Shown here piece after piece: positions 36,090 to 44,620 of a stretch of 64,000 nt of DNA (the stretch's first letter is position 1; every line of letters begins with the position of its first letter). This stretch comes from Oceanimonas sp. GK1 (GTDB lineage: Bacteria > Pseudomonadota > Gammaproteobacteria > Enterobacterales > Aeromonadaceae), in assembly GCF_000243075.1 (NCBI RefSeq), contig NC_016745.1, positions 554,501-618,500 of the forward strand, read 5' to 3'. The position numbers were made by a program, and so were the translations under genes. The notes under the pieces are model-generated. The model worked only from the letters and a program-made list of their open reading frames with translations, was not told where the DNA came from and made no database searches.

Positions 36090-36278
36090 TCACAGCTCCT
36101 CAAAGGGGCGGCGTTTTTCCTGCTCCAGCAGCAGCTTCTCCAGCGTCGTGATCCGTTCCAACAACCGGCGCTGCTCCGCTTCCAGTTGCTCGACCCGGGT
36201 TTCCAGCTCGTTCTGGGCCCGGCTCTGGCTGAGCACCAGCACCAGACCAATGCCCAGCGCCAGCAAAATCCATAGCAT
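36090..36278 (-). CDS. Small membrane-anchored coiled-coil protein, PspB-like
   Basis: 62 residues: one N-terminal membrane helix (MLWILLALGIGLVLVLS) then a heptad-rich coiled coil (ELETRVEQLEAEQRRLLERITTLEKLL). Size and layout resemble the phage-shock protein PspB, whose C-terminus has a similar ERIxxLExxL pattern, but pspA and pspC are not nearby, so orthology is doubtful. AAGGAGAAC just before the ATG supports this start over one 11 codons upstream. Confidence 0.7.
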   Translation of the reverse strand: MLWILLALGIGLVLVLSQSRAQNELETRVEQLEAEQRRLLERITTLEKLLLEQEKRRPFEEL

Positions 36279-36347
36279 ATTGTTCTCCTTGTCGCTGATG
36301 TGAAGGTGCACTTTCGTCAGTCAAAGGGCAGACGATGCCCTGTCTGC

Positions 36348-36466
36348 GCGAAGCGGCAGCGAGGATTGCCGTAGCCGACCGTCACATGCCAGGGAAGGCA
36401 TGTGCCGAGCGTCCCATGGAGGGGCTTGCAGCGTGTCGGCGGAGCGCAACCGCGTTGCAGCTTCCC
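36348..36466 (-). repeat. Dispersed structured repeat, copy B (long form)
   Basis: Reverse-strand copy of the family seen at 32541 and 47378. It contains the shared GGTCGGCTACGGCAATCC word and an internal hairpin CACATGCC/GGCATGTG (here one loop base differs from copy C), plus a CCCCTCCATGGG segment absent from copy A. It lies between the RND operon end and the small PspB-like gene. Confidence 0.85.
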
Positions 36467-36514
36467 ATGACGAACGTATCAGGCTGCCCTGTTACAGCAT
36501 GGCTCAAAAATAAA

Positions 36515-36537
36515 AAGGGCTGCACGAGGCAGCCCTT
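36515..36537 (-). terminator. Terminator of the RND efflux operon
   Basis: AAGGGCTGC, loop ACGAG or its complement, GCAGCCCTT; on the minus strand the stem is followed by TTTATTTTT. It lies 20 bases behind the permease stop codon. Confidence 0.9.
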
Positions 36538-36557
36538 ATCGGTTATGGCAAAACGGC

Positions 36558-39500
36558 TTAGTGGCCGGCCAGTGCCTTGGGCGCCTGGCTTTCGTCAAAC
36601 TCCGGCAGCGGCCGGTGGCGTGACGCCAGGAAGGTGTAGATCACCGGCAGCACGAACAGGGTGAACAGGGTACCAATGCTCAGCCCCGACACGATCACAA
36701 TGCCCATGCCAAAGCGCGAGAAGGCGCCGGCGCCCACCGCAAACAGCAGCGGAATCAGGCCCGCCACCATGGCGGCGGTGGTCATCAGAATGGCGCGCAG
36801 ACGAATGCGGGCCGCCACCCGAATGGCCTCGGTGCGATCCCGGCCCCGGTGCAGCTGCTCCTCCTTGGCCACCTCACACATCAGAATGCCGTGCTTGGTG
36901 ATGATACCCACCAGGGTGATCAGCCCCACCTGGGTATAGATGTTCATGGTCGCCAGGCCCCAGGCCAGGGCCACCAGGGCGCCGGAAATGGCCAGCGGCA
37001 CCGACACCATGATCACCAGCGGGTCGCGCACACTCTCAAACTGGGACGCCAGCACCAGGAAGATAATGAACAGCGCCAGCAGGAAGGTCATGTACAGCGC
37101 ATTGCCCTCGGTCACGAACTGGCGGGCGGCGCCCAGGTAGTCGTGGTTGTAGCCGTTGGGCAACTCGGCGGTGACATTCTGCTCCAGAAAGCCGATGGCA
37201 TCACCCATGGACACCCCCGGCGTGAGCACGGCACCGATGGTGGCCGAGTTCAGCTGGTTGTAGTGGGGCAGGGCGCGGGGCTGGGCCACCATGGTGATGG
37301 ACACCAGGTTGGCCAGGGGCACCATGTCGCCGTTATGGGCGCGCACGTAATAGTCCTTGATGGAGTCCGGGTTCAGCCGGTCGGCCCGGGCCACCTGGGG
37401 GATCACCTCATAGCTGCGGCCGTCCAGATCCACCCGGTTGACGTAGCCGTCGCTCATCATGGTGGACAGGGTGAGGGCGATGTCCTGCATGGTCACGCCG
37501 TAGGCACCGGCCTTGTCCCGGTTCACCTGAATCTTCATGGTGCCCGAGTCAAAGGCCAGATCCAGCTCGCTGTACACAAACAGCGGGCTCTGGCTGACCT
37601 TCTTCAGCACCTCGGCGGCCACTTCATAGAGGCTTTCGAAGTTGTTGGGGGTGGTCAGCACATACTGGACCGGCAGGCCGCTGGAGGCGCCGGGCAGCTC
37701 GGGAAATTCAAAGGCACTGATGGCCACCGCCGGAATCCCCTGCAGCGGCGGCGTGAGCCGCTCGATCACCGCTTTCTGGGCATCGCGCTGGCTCCAGGGC
37801 TTGAGCACCGCTACCGCCAGCCCCTGGTTGGCGTTGGGCACGCCGGCAATGGTCAGGGAGGTGGACAGGGCGTCGTCCTGGTTCAGCACCTCCACCGCCT
37901 TGCGCATGTTGTTCTCGATGTAATCGAGGTTGGCGGTGTTGGGGGCCTTGGCCATCATCAGGAAGGCGCCCTTGTCTTCGCTCGGCGCCAGCTCGCTGGG
38001 AATAAAGCTGAACAGCACCGGCATGGAGCCAAACACCAGCAGGGCAAAGGCGATCACCACGGCGCGCTTGGCCAGCACCGCATCCAGCATACGAGCATAG
38101 CCGTCGGTGAGGCGATCCAGGGTGTTTTCCACCCCCTGCTCAAAGCGGTTGGGGTTGTCGTGAGGCTTGAGCAGCTTGGAGCACATCATGGGTGACAGGG
38201 TCAGAGCCACCACCCCGGAGATAAACACGGCGCCGGCCAGAGTGAGGGCAAACTCCTTGAACAGGGAGCCGGTAATGCCGCCCATCAGGGCGATGGGGGC
38301 ATACACCGCCGCCAGGGTGATGGTCATGGTAATGACCGGCACGGCGATTTCCCGGGTGCCGAGAATGGCGGCCCGGTAGGGCGACTCCCCGGCCTTGATA
38401 TGCCGGTCGACGTTTTCCACCACCACGATGGCGTCGTCCACCACCAGGCCGATGGCCAGCACCATGGCCAGCAGCGTCATCAGGTTGATGCTGAAGCCGA
38501 ACAGGCTCATCAGAATGGCCACACCAATCAGCGACAGCGGAATGGTGATGATGGGGATCAGCACCGCCCGGAACGAGCCCAGGAACAGGGTGATCACCAC
38601 CACCACGATCAGCGAGGCTTCCAGAATGGTTTTCACCACCTCGTAAATGGACTCGTTGATGGCGTCGGTGGCGTCATACAGCAGTTCCATCTTGATGGTG
38701 TCGGGCATGTTGCGCTCAAGGTCGGGCAGCATGGTGCGCACGTTCTCGGCCACGGTCAGCGGGTTGGCCGACGGCGTGGGGTCGACCCCGATGATCACCG
38801 CCGACTGGCCATCGGCCAGGGCACGCACCACGTCGTGACTCTTTTCCAGCGACACCCTGGCCACATCGCGCAGGCGCACCACGGCGTCGTTGCGGGTGGC
38901 GATCACCAGCGACTCCAGCTCCTCGGCGGTTTCAATCTGAGTGTTGATATCGCTGTTATAGAGCATGTAGTAGCCGGTGGCCTGACCGGCGGCGGCCTGG
39001 TAGTTGTTGGCCTGCAGCACCGACAGCACCTCGGGGGCGGTCAGCTGCTGGGCCGCCAGGCGCAGCGGATCGATCCAGATGCGCAGGGCGAATTTGGCTC
39101 CGCCGAACAGGTTGATTTTGGCCACCCCGTCCACCGAGTAGAACTGGGGCCGCACCACCCGCTCCAGATAGTCGTTGATCTGGGGCGAGTTCAGCTGCTC
39201 ACTGCTGAAGGCGATGTACATGATGGAGGTAGAGGCCCCCGTGGTCATCTCCAGGCTGGGATCTTCCGCTTCCCGGGGCAGCTGGGAGCGCACCGAGTTG
39301 ACCCGCGCCAGTATGTCCGACAAGGCCGCGTTGGAGTCGGTGTTGAGCTTCATCTGCACCGTGATCTTGGAGCTGCCGTTGCTGCTCGACGAGGTCATGA
39401 AGTCGATGTTGTCGGCCTGGGCTATGGCCTGCTCCAGGGGTTGGGTAATAAAGCCCTGAATGAGATCGGCGCTGGCGCCGTAATAACCGGTACTGACCGT

Positions 39501-39635
39501 GATCACAGTGTTGGTCATTTCCGGATATTCACGCACCTGCATTTTTTGCAGGGCCTGCAGCCCCAGCAGCACGATCAGCAGGCTGATCGAGACGGCCAGT
39601 ACCGGCCGTTTGATGAAAATATCGGTAAAACGCAT
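36558..39635 (-). CDS. RND multidrug efflux transporter, inner membrane pump
   Basis: 1025-residue proton-driven pump of the hydrophobe/amphiphile efflux family. Helix TM1 (residues 10-28), the conserved TM4 proton-relay pair in MVLAIGLVVDDAIVVVENVDRH, and two large periplasmic loops with SSSSNGSSKITVQMKLNTD are visible; TM10-12 contain FGMGIVIVSGL. It is downstream of the periplasmic adaptor gene by 12 bases. No outer membrane channel gene is in the operon, so it probably borrows TolC. Substrates cannot be inferred. Confidence 0.95.
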   Translation of the reverse strand: MRFTDIFIKRPVLAVSISLLIVLLGLQALQKMQVREYPEMTNTVITVSTGYYGASADLIQGFITQPLEQAIAQADNIDFMTSSSSNGSSKITVQMKLNTDSNAALSDILARVNSVRSQLPREAEDPSLEMTTGASTSIMYIAFSSEQLNSPQINDYLERVVRPQFYSVDGVAKINLFGGAKFALRIWIDPLRLAAQQLTAPEVLSVLQANNYQAAAGQATGYYMLYNSDINTQIETAEELESLVIATRNDAVVRLRDVARVSLEKSHDVVRALADGQSAVIIGVDPTPSANPLTVAENVRTMLPDLERNMPDTIKMELLYDATDAINESIYEVVKTILEASLIVVVVITLFLGSFRAVLIPIITIPLSLIGVAILMSLFGFSINLMTLLAMVLAIGLVVDDAIVVVENVDRHIKAGESPYRAAILGTREIAVPVITMTITLAAVYAPIALMGGITGSLFKEFALTLAGAVFISGVVALTLSPMMCSKLLKPHDNPNRFEQGVENTLDRLTDGYARMLDAVLAKRAVVIAFALLVFGSMPVLFSFIPSELAPSEDKGAFLMMAKAPNTANLDYIENNMRKAVEVLNQDDALSTSLTIAGVPNANQGLAVAVLKPWSQRDAQKAVIERLTPPLQGIPAVAISAFEFPELPGASSGLPVQYVLTTPNNFESLYEVAAEVLKKVSQSPLFVYSELDLAFDSGTMKIQVNRDKAGAYGVTMQDIALTLSTMMSDGYVNRVDLDGRSYEVIPQVARADRLNPDSIKDYYVRAHNGDMVPLANLVSITMVAQPRALPHYNQLNSATIGAVLTPGVSMGDAIGFLEQNVTAELPNGYNHDYLGAARQFVTEGNALYMTFLLALFIIFLVLASQFESVRDPLVIMVSVPLAISGALVALAWGLATMNIYTQVGLITLVGIITKHGILMCEVAKEEQLHRGRDRTEAIRVAARIRLRAILMTTAAMVAGLIPLLFAVGAGAFSRFGMGIVIVSGLSIGTLFTLFVLPVIYTFLASRHRPLPEFDESQAPKALAGH

Positions 39636-39647
39636 GGAATTCTCCGC

Positions 39648-40769
39648 TTACAGCAGGGGGGCCGACTCGGGGGTGTCGAGGGCGTCGCTTTCCACCGGCT
39701 TGACCCGGCTGCCGTTGGACAGCCGCACCTGGCCCGAGGTGACGATGGTTTCTCCCGCCTCCAGGCCCTTCACTACCCGGGCGTAGTCGGCTTCCCGCTC
39801 GGCCACTTCCACCACTCGCTGGCTGGCGACCTGCACGGTGTCGCCGTTTTCGGTCTGCTCTTCCTTCACCACGTAGACGGTCTGGCCGTAGAGGGTGAAG
39901 TTGATGGCGTGCTGGGGCACCAGGATCTGGTCGTTCAGCACCGGCAGTTGCACATCCAGCTTGGCAAACATGCCGGAGCGCAGCCGGCCTTCCTTGTTGG
40001 GAATGCTGGCCTGTACCTGCACCACGCCCGACTCGGGGTTAATCTGGGGCTCGATGGCGGTAATTTGCCCTTCAAAGGGCGTGTCCGGGTAGGCGTCCAC
40101 CAGAATGTTCAGGGCCTGGCCGACTTCAATGTCGGCGATGCGGGTCTGGGGAATGGTGAAGCGAATGCGGAACTGGCTGATGTCTTCCAGCCGGGCGATG
40201 TCGGTGCCGGCATTCAGGTACTGGCCGAGAAAGGCGTTGCGAATGCCCATGATGCCGTCAAAGGGCGCGCGAATGGTACGCCGCTCTATGGTCGCCTTGA
40301 GGGAGTCAATCTGGCCCAGCAGCTCCCGGTAGTTGGCATCTGCTTCATCAAGCTGGCCCTTGGACACCGAGCCGCGCTGGAACAGCTGGCGCATCCGCTC
40401 CAGATTGGCCTGCACCGCCGGCAGCCGGCCCTCGGCGCTGCGCAGGTTGGCTTTTTCCACGTCGGCATCCAGCTCCACCAGCACTTCGCCGGCCTTCACC
40501 TGCTGGCCGGACTCGAAGTGAATGGCGCGTACTATGCCGGCAGACTCGTTGCTGACATTGATGCCCTGTATTGGCTCGATAAAGCCGATGGCGGCGATGC
40601 GCGGGGTCCAGTTGACCGGAGCGACTTCGGCCACGGTGACCGGAAAGCTGGGCACCGGCTGATTGGCAAAGTACTGCGCCATCATGTTTTGCTTGAACAG
40701 ATTAAAGCCTATGACACTGCCGAAGATCAGGATCACCAGCAGCAGCATGGACAGGGTCCACTTTTTCAT
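39648..40769 (-). CDS. RND efflux periplasmic adaptor subunit
   Basis: 373-residue membrane fusion protein: N-terminal membrane anchor (residues 6-22) without a lipobox, lipoyl domain around GIVRAIHFESGQQVKAGEVLVELDADVEKANLR, a short helical hairpin, beta-barrel (RFTIPQTRIADIEVGQALNI) and a membrane-proximal domain. It links the RND pump to an outer membrane channel. ATG 40769 with GGGAG upstream is preferred to an in-frame GTG three codons earlier. Confidence 0.93.
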   Translation of the reverse strand: MKKWTLSMLLLVILIFGSVIGFNLFKQNMMAQYFANQPVPSFPVTVAEVAPVNWTPRIAAIGFIEPIQGINVSNESAGIVRAIHFESGQQVKAGEVLVELDADVEKANLRSAEGRLPAVQANLERMRQLFQRGSVSKGQLDEADANYRELLGQIDSLKATIERRTIRAPFDGIMGIRNAFLGQYLNAGTDIARLEDISQFRIRFTIPQTRIADIEVGQALNILVDAYPDTPFEGQITAIEPQINPESGVVQVQASIPNKEGRLRSGMFAKLDVQLPVLNDQILVPQHAINFTLYGQTVYVVKEEQTENGDTVQVASQRVVEVAEREADYARVVKGLEAGETIVTSGQVRLSNGSRVKPVESDALDTPESAPLL

Positions 40770-40794
40770 TGAAGTCACTCCCGCGACGTGGTTG

Positions 40795-41361
40795 TTAGTG
40801 TTTTAAAATGGCGTTCCAGGCGGCATTCATCAGCTCATCAAAAATGGCCTCGTTCAGCTGAAGGCAGCCCCGGGCGTGTTTCTGGGTCAACAGCATCAGG
40901 TTTTCCAGCGCCAGAAAACCGAGCAGCGGTGCCGGCAGATCCCGAAACAGGCCGGCTTCCCGGCCCTGTTCAAAAAACTCGAACACCGGTTTGAAATAGC
41001 GTTCATCCATGCGTTCTTCCTCTTCCCGGCTGAACAGGGGCGAGGCCTCGTACTGCACCCGGTACAGCAGGCAGTCGGCGTTGCCGAGCAGATAGTGCAG
41101 GCAGTTCTGCCACAGCACGCGAAACTGCTCAAAGCAGGGGTTGTGGGTGTCGACCCCCTTCAGCAGGGCCAGCGAGGCTTCCTGCAGCCGCTCCTCGTGC
41201 ACGCAGCGCAGCAGGCTTTCCTTGTCCCTGAAGTAGCGGTAAATGGTGCCGGTGGCCACCTCAGCCTCCTGCGCAACCAGTTGCATCGACACACCCTGAA
41301 AGCCACGATGGGCAATCAGGTGTTCCGCCGCATTGAGAATGCGCTCGCGTTTATTTGCCAT
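40795..41361 (-). CDS. TetR-family regulator of the RND operon
   Basis: 188 residues. N-terminal TetR helix-turn-helix (RERILNAAEHLIAHRGFQGVSMQLVAQEAEVATGTIYRYFRDKESLL, residues 4-50) and a helical ligand-binding domain. As first gene of the operon, 25 bases before the adaptor gene, and with a perfect palindrome upstream, it is the probable repressor of the pump. The reading frame is open 34 codons upstream, but those codons include the operator and the protein without them begins exactly as the family does. Confidence 0.93.
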   Translation of the reverse strand: MANKRERILNAAEHLIAHRGFQGVSMQLVAQEAEVATGTIYRYFRDKESLLRCVHEERLQEASLALLKGVDTHNPCFEQFRVLWQNCLHYLLGNADCLLYRVQYEASPLFSREEEERMDERYFKPVFEFFEQGREAGLFRDLPAPLLGFLALENLMLLTQKHARGCLQLNEAIFDELMNAAWNAILKH

Positions 41362-41391
41362 GGTGTTCTGTCCGGAGTTTGAATTGCGAAT

Positions 41392-41407
41392 GAATGAACG
41401 TTCATTC
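41392..41407. promoter_or_regulatory. TetR operator palindrome
   Basis: GAATGAACGTTCATTC is a perfect 16-bp palindrome 31 bases before the tetR start, with the TGAATGAACGTTCATTCA-like core found at many TetR-controlled efflux genes. Very likely the operator for the adjacent regulator. Confidence 0.85.
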
Positions 41408-41537
41408 CTGTTGGCTGATTCTAGGGGTTTGGCGCCCCAAGTCAATTGCCGGCGGGGGCTCACTCCTTCACTTTAGTTAAAAAAAACGCCACTTTGCCGA
41501 CAAAATCGGCAGACGCACTCGGCGGGCAAAAAAGTAC

Positions 41538-41573
41538 TGGACAAGGGAAGGGGCTGACCTTAGTATTCGCAGC
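41538..41573 (+). promoter_or_regulatory. Promoter of the tRNA operon
   Basis: -35 TGGACA at 41538-41543, exactly 17 bases, then -10 TAGTAT at 41561-41566. The GC-rich discriminator (CGCAGCG) before the inferred start near 41573 is typical of stable-RNA promoters subject to stringent control. The first tRNA begins 14 bases later. Confidence 0.75.
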
Positions 41574-41586
41574 GTCCAATTATAGA

Positions 41587-41663
<77 letters not shown>

Positions 41664-41688
41664 TTCGGTAAGTGGACAAAGTAGTATT

Positions 41689-41765
41689 GGTGACCGTAGC
41701 TCAGTTGGTAGAGTCCCGGATTGTGATTCCGGTTGTCGCGGGTTCGAGCCCCGTCGGTCACCCCA
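41689..41765 (+). tRNA. hisR: tRNA-His(GTG)
   Basis: 77 bases including the extra 5' G that pairs with discriminator C73, the identity element of tRNA-His; CCA encoded. Anticodon loop TTGTGAT with anticodon GTG. Confidence 0.97.
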
Positions 41766-41797
41766 GTTTCAGGCCACGGCCTGAAAGCAGTAAAAAC

Positions 41798-41883
41798 GCG
41801 AGGGTGGCGGAATTGGTAGACGCGCTAGCTTCAGGTGTTAGTGTCCTTCGGACGTGGGGGTTCAAGTCCCCCCCTTCGCACCA
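41798..41883 (+). tRNA. leuT: tRNA-Leu(CAG)
   Basis: 86-base class II tRNA with a long variable arm (GTGTCCTTCGGACGT region), acceptor stem GCGAGGG/CCTTCGC with one G-T pair, discriminator A and CCA. Anticodon stem CTAGC/GTTAG with loop TTCAGGT gives anticodon CAG. Confidence 0.97.
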
Positions 41884-41916
41884 CTGCTTTCAAACGAATT
41901 CGAAAGAGAAAAGTCA

Positions 41917-41993
<77 letters not shown>

Positions 41994-41998
41994 GAATT

Positions 41999-42022
41999 AC
42001 CGACCTCAGTGTCGGTTTTTTT
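41999..42022 (+). terminator. Terminator of the tRNA operon, copy 1
   Basis: CCGAC, loop CTCAGT, GTCGG followed by seven T. Repeated exactly at 42131-42154 and in degenerate form at 42259-42282. Confidence 0.9.
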
Positions 42023-42034
42023 GTGTCTGCAATT

Positions 42035-42125
42035 CGGGAATGGCGCAGCCTGGTAGCGCATCCGTGTTTTTGAGTATGAGTGGGACCAGAGTGTTTCGCA
42101 GGTTCGAATCCTGCAACGCCGACCA
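42035..42125 (+). pseudogene. Broken duplicate of the tRNA-Pro gene
   Basis: The D-arm (GCGCAGCCTGGTAGCGCAT) and the T-arm to CCA are the same as in the intact tRNA-Pro, but the 5' acceptor strand (CGGGAAT) cannot pair with AACGCCG and the anticodon arm is replaced by a longer stretch that makes no 5-bp stem with a 7-base loop. It should not give a working tRNA. Confidence 0.85.
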
Positions 42126-42130
42126 GAATT

Positions 42131-42154
42131 ACCGACCTCAGTGTCGGTTTTTTT
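42131..42154 (+). terminator. Terminator, copy 2, behind the tRNA-Pro remnant
   Basis: Same CCGAC-CTCAGT-GTCGG hairpin and T-run as copy 1, part of the 71-bp direct repeat. Confidence 0.8.
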
Positions 42155-42258
42155 GTGTCTGCAATTTATGATTGGCCCGTAAAACAGAACCCCTACGGCC
42201 TTGAGTCAGGCGGTGATGTTTTCACAGGCTTATCTTCTTCATTCCAAGCAGAAGAAAT

Positions 42259-42282
42259 CGACCTCTCAGCGTCGGTTTTTTT
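42259..42282 (+). terminator. Degenerate third terminator copy
   Basis: CGAC ... GTCGG plus TTTTTTTG; the surrounding sequence no longer resembles tRNA-Pro. It still looks able to stop transcription. Confidence 0.55.
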
Positions 42283-43085
42283 GTCACAGGATCTCAGTGG
42301 CTCAAAGAGCTCTTGCCGCTGCTCTTGTATACCGTGATTCCTGACCAGTCTTATTTCTTGTCAATATTTTTGTTTATGTATTTTCCAAATATCAGGAATA
42401 GACTTCTTTTTAACAATAAAGGTAACCGGAATAACTCATTAAAAATGACTATATATAAGTGAGTGATGCGGCCTTTAGTTGGAATGTGGCGTAGCCGAGT
42501 GTTTTGATTAGGTGATCTATTTTATTGCATCGACGTCTAAGAGATAGGCGGTTATTTTTGGATAAGTATTTTCACAGGAAATTTTCACCGTAATAAACGC
42601 CATGGACTTGAATCATGGATCGATGGGAGGGGGTAATAGATAGGTGATTTCAGGTGTTATACACTTCGAGGTGTAAAAATTTCATATGAAGATTGATGTT
42701 TTGTTCTTAAGTTAATATTGAACTTTAAAATTTCACGAAAAGTTTACTTTAATGTTCTTTTTTGTGTTTTTTGGATACTGATTAAATGTATTTTTAATTG
42801 TGTGCAATTTTGGTTTTTGTTTTTATTGTAATATTTACAATGGCTTATGTTTTAATTTAGAGCGCCTCCTGCCTTGTTGATTATCTGCCTTGATATGAAG
42901 GTTTCCATCTGGTGGAATTGGTTTCTAAAAAACGTTGAATATTGGTTAATGGATGGTTGATAATGATTTCGAGGTCAGTCAGGTCAGCTCATACGAATCT
43001 CCATTGAGAAGTGATGCCGCCGGCCTTGGAAAAGACGCCCCCGGCGTAAATGGACTTAATCAGTTGTTGTAATGAGGGAGAGGTC
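42283..43085. other. AT-rich 800-bp region without a gene
   Basis: No open frame with coding character is seen on either strand, and the base composition is far more AT-rich than the genes around it, especially 42360-42880. Visible signals near its right end are the palindrome TTCCATCTGGTGGAA at 42903-42917, two AGGTCAG words at 42972-42987, and a GC-rich hairpin CGCCGG/CCGGCG at 43018-43046 just before the YfcC gene. It may be the long regulatory region of that gene or the remains of an inserted element behind the tRNA cluster. Confidence 0.6.
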
Positions 43086-44537
43086 ATGAGTCTCATGTCT
43101 AAAACTAATGGAATTTCTTCTGCTAATGCAGGCAGGAAGAAGAAGTCATTTGAGATGCCACATATTTATGTCATCTTGTTTATATTCAGTGCCATTGCGG
43201 CCGTACTGACTTATATTGTTCCGGCCGGGCAATATGATCGAGTTCCCGGTCCTAATGGCCGTACCACGATTGATCCTAATTCCTATCAAGTGGTCGAATC
43301 CACTCCGGTCGGACCTGTTGACTTTATGCTCGCCATTCCCAAGGGGCTGATGGATGCGGGTACCGTTGTTTTCTTCACCTTTATTATCGGTGGCATGTTC
43401 ATGGTGCTGCGTCGTACCGGCATCATCGAGATTGGTGTCGACAAGCTGACACGACGTTTTGCCCATAACACCATTGTTATCGTTCCTGTATTGATGACCA
43501 CCTTTGCGGTGATTGCCACGCTGATAGGCACTCAGGAGCTTGCACTGGTTTATGTTCCCGTGATTTTGCCCCTGATGTTGGCCCTTCGTTTTGACTCTGT
43601 GACGGCCGCTGCGGTGGCGCTGTGTGCGACCACGGCTGGTTTTACCGCAGGTGTGCTCAACCCCATCAACACCGGCCTGGGTCAGCAACTGGCCGACTTG
43701 CCTGTTTATTCGGGAATGGGGCTGCGCGTACTGGCATTTGCCGCCATTCTGCTGAGTGGTATTTTCTATGTCACCCGTTATGCCCTGAAAGTTAAAAACA
43801 ATCCTGCTCTGAGCCTGATGGAAGGGGATGCCAAGGAGCTGGAAAAGCGCAAGCACTATCAGCATGCCGACGATGAAGGCGCCCTGACTGCCACCTCCCG
43901 TCAGAAGTGGGCGTCTCTTGCGGCCTTTGGTTTCTTCGCCACTCTGGTATGGGGGGTGATGACGCAAGGCTGGTTCATGATGGAAATGGCGGGTCTGTTT
44001 ATCATCATGGGTGTGGTCGTGGGCCTGATTGCGGGCCTGAAGACCTCAGACATTTGCGATGGTTTTAACGAAGGTTTCCGTGACGTACTGGTGGGTGCCA
44101 TGATCTGTGGTATTGCCCGTGCCGTTGCCGTGGTGCTGGAAGAAGGCCAGATTATGGATACCCTGGTATTCGGCCTTGGCAACCTGGTTGGTGAGTTCCC
44201 GGCGATCTTCTCTGCCATCGGTATGTACCTTGCTCAGCTGGGCTTCAACTTTGTTGTGCCGTCAGGCAGTGGCCAGGCCCTGGTGACCATGCCCATCATG
44301 GCACCACTGGCGGATCTGGTGGGAGTGACGCGCCAGACTGCAGTGCTGGCATACCAGCTGGGCGATGGCATCGGTAACATTCTGTATCCTACTTCGGGTT
44401 ACTTTATGGCTACCCTGGCCCTGGCGGGTGTCAGCTGGAACAAGTGGGTCAAGTTCTTCCTGCCTTTGTTCGCGACCTGGGTAGCCATCTCCATGGGCTT
44501 CCTAATCTTCGCCCAGTTCACTCAGTGGACCGGCTAA
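43086..44537 (+). CDS. YfcC family transporter (C4-dicarboxylate carrier-like)
   Basis: 483-residue inner membrane protein with about 12 hydrophobic segments and a basic N-terminal tail (AGRKKKSFEMPHIYV). The motif YIVPAGQYDRVPGPNGRTTIDP near residue 45 and the re-entrant NFVVPSGSGQALVTMPIMAPLADLVGVTRQ segment are characteristic of the YfcC/DcuC-like ion transporter group, where members move dicarboxylates, amino acids or peptides. GGGAGAGG is just before the chosen ATG; an ATG 36 bases upstream is possible. The neighbouring gamma-glutamyltransferase suggests a glutamate- or peptide-derived substrate, but this is inference. Confidence 0.87.
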   Translation: MSLMSKTNGISSANAGRKKKSFEMPHIYVILFIFSAIAAVLTYIVPAGQYDRVPGPNGRTTIDPNSYQVVESTPVGPVDFMLAIPKGLMDAGTVVFFTFIIGGMFMVLRRTGIIEIGVDKLTRRFAHNTIVIVPVLMTTFAVIATLIGTQELALVYVPVILPLMLALRFDSVTAAAVALCATTAGFTAGVLNPINTGLGQQLADLPVYSGMGLRVLAFAAILLSGIFYVTRYALKVKNNPALSLMEGDAKELEKRKHYQHADDEGALTATSRQKWASLAAFGFFATLVWGVMTQGWFMMEMAGLFIIMGVVVGLIAGLKTSDICDGFNEGFRDVLVGAMICGIARAVAVVLEEGQIMDTLVFGLGNLVGEFPAIFSAIGMYLAQLGFNFVVPSGSGQALVTMPIMAPLADLVGVTRQTAVLAYQLGDGIGNILYPTSGYFMATLALAGVSWNKWVKFFLPLFATWVAISMGFLIFAQFTQWTG

Positions 44538-44563
44538 CTGCCCGACAAGCCGTTGAAACCGAT

Positions 44564-44594
44564 AAAGAGCCTCCTTCGGGAGGCTCTTTTTTTC
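44564..44594. terminator. Terminator between YfcC gene and gamma-glutamyltransferase gene
   Basis: AAAGAGCCTCC, loop TTCG, GGAGGCTCTTT followed by TTTTC; a strong 11-bp stem with A/T runs on both sides, serving two convergent genes. Confidence 0.92.
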
Positions 44595-44620
44595 TGGCCT
44601 GCTTTCGGGCCGGCGTCAGT

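Noticed and set aside
36090-36278. Firm assignment as pspB
   Set aside because: Only size, one membrane helix and a coiled-coil pattern agree; pspA, pspC and a PspF-type activator are not nearby.
36849-38195. Plus-strand open frame of 448 codons inside the RND pump gene
   Set aside because: Antisense shadow with repetitive His/Gly content and no recognisable domain.
38400-40772. Plus-strand open frame of 790 codons opposite the RND pump and adaptor
   Set aside because: It is a His/Gly/Gln-rich translation typical of the antisense of GC-rich coding DNA, with no family resemblance, and it lies opposite two well-supported genes.
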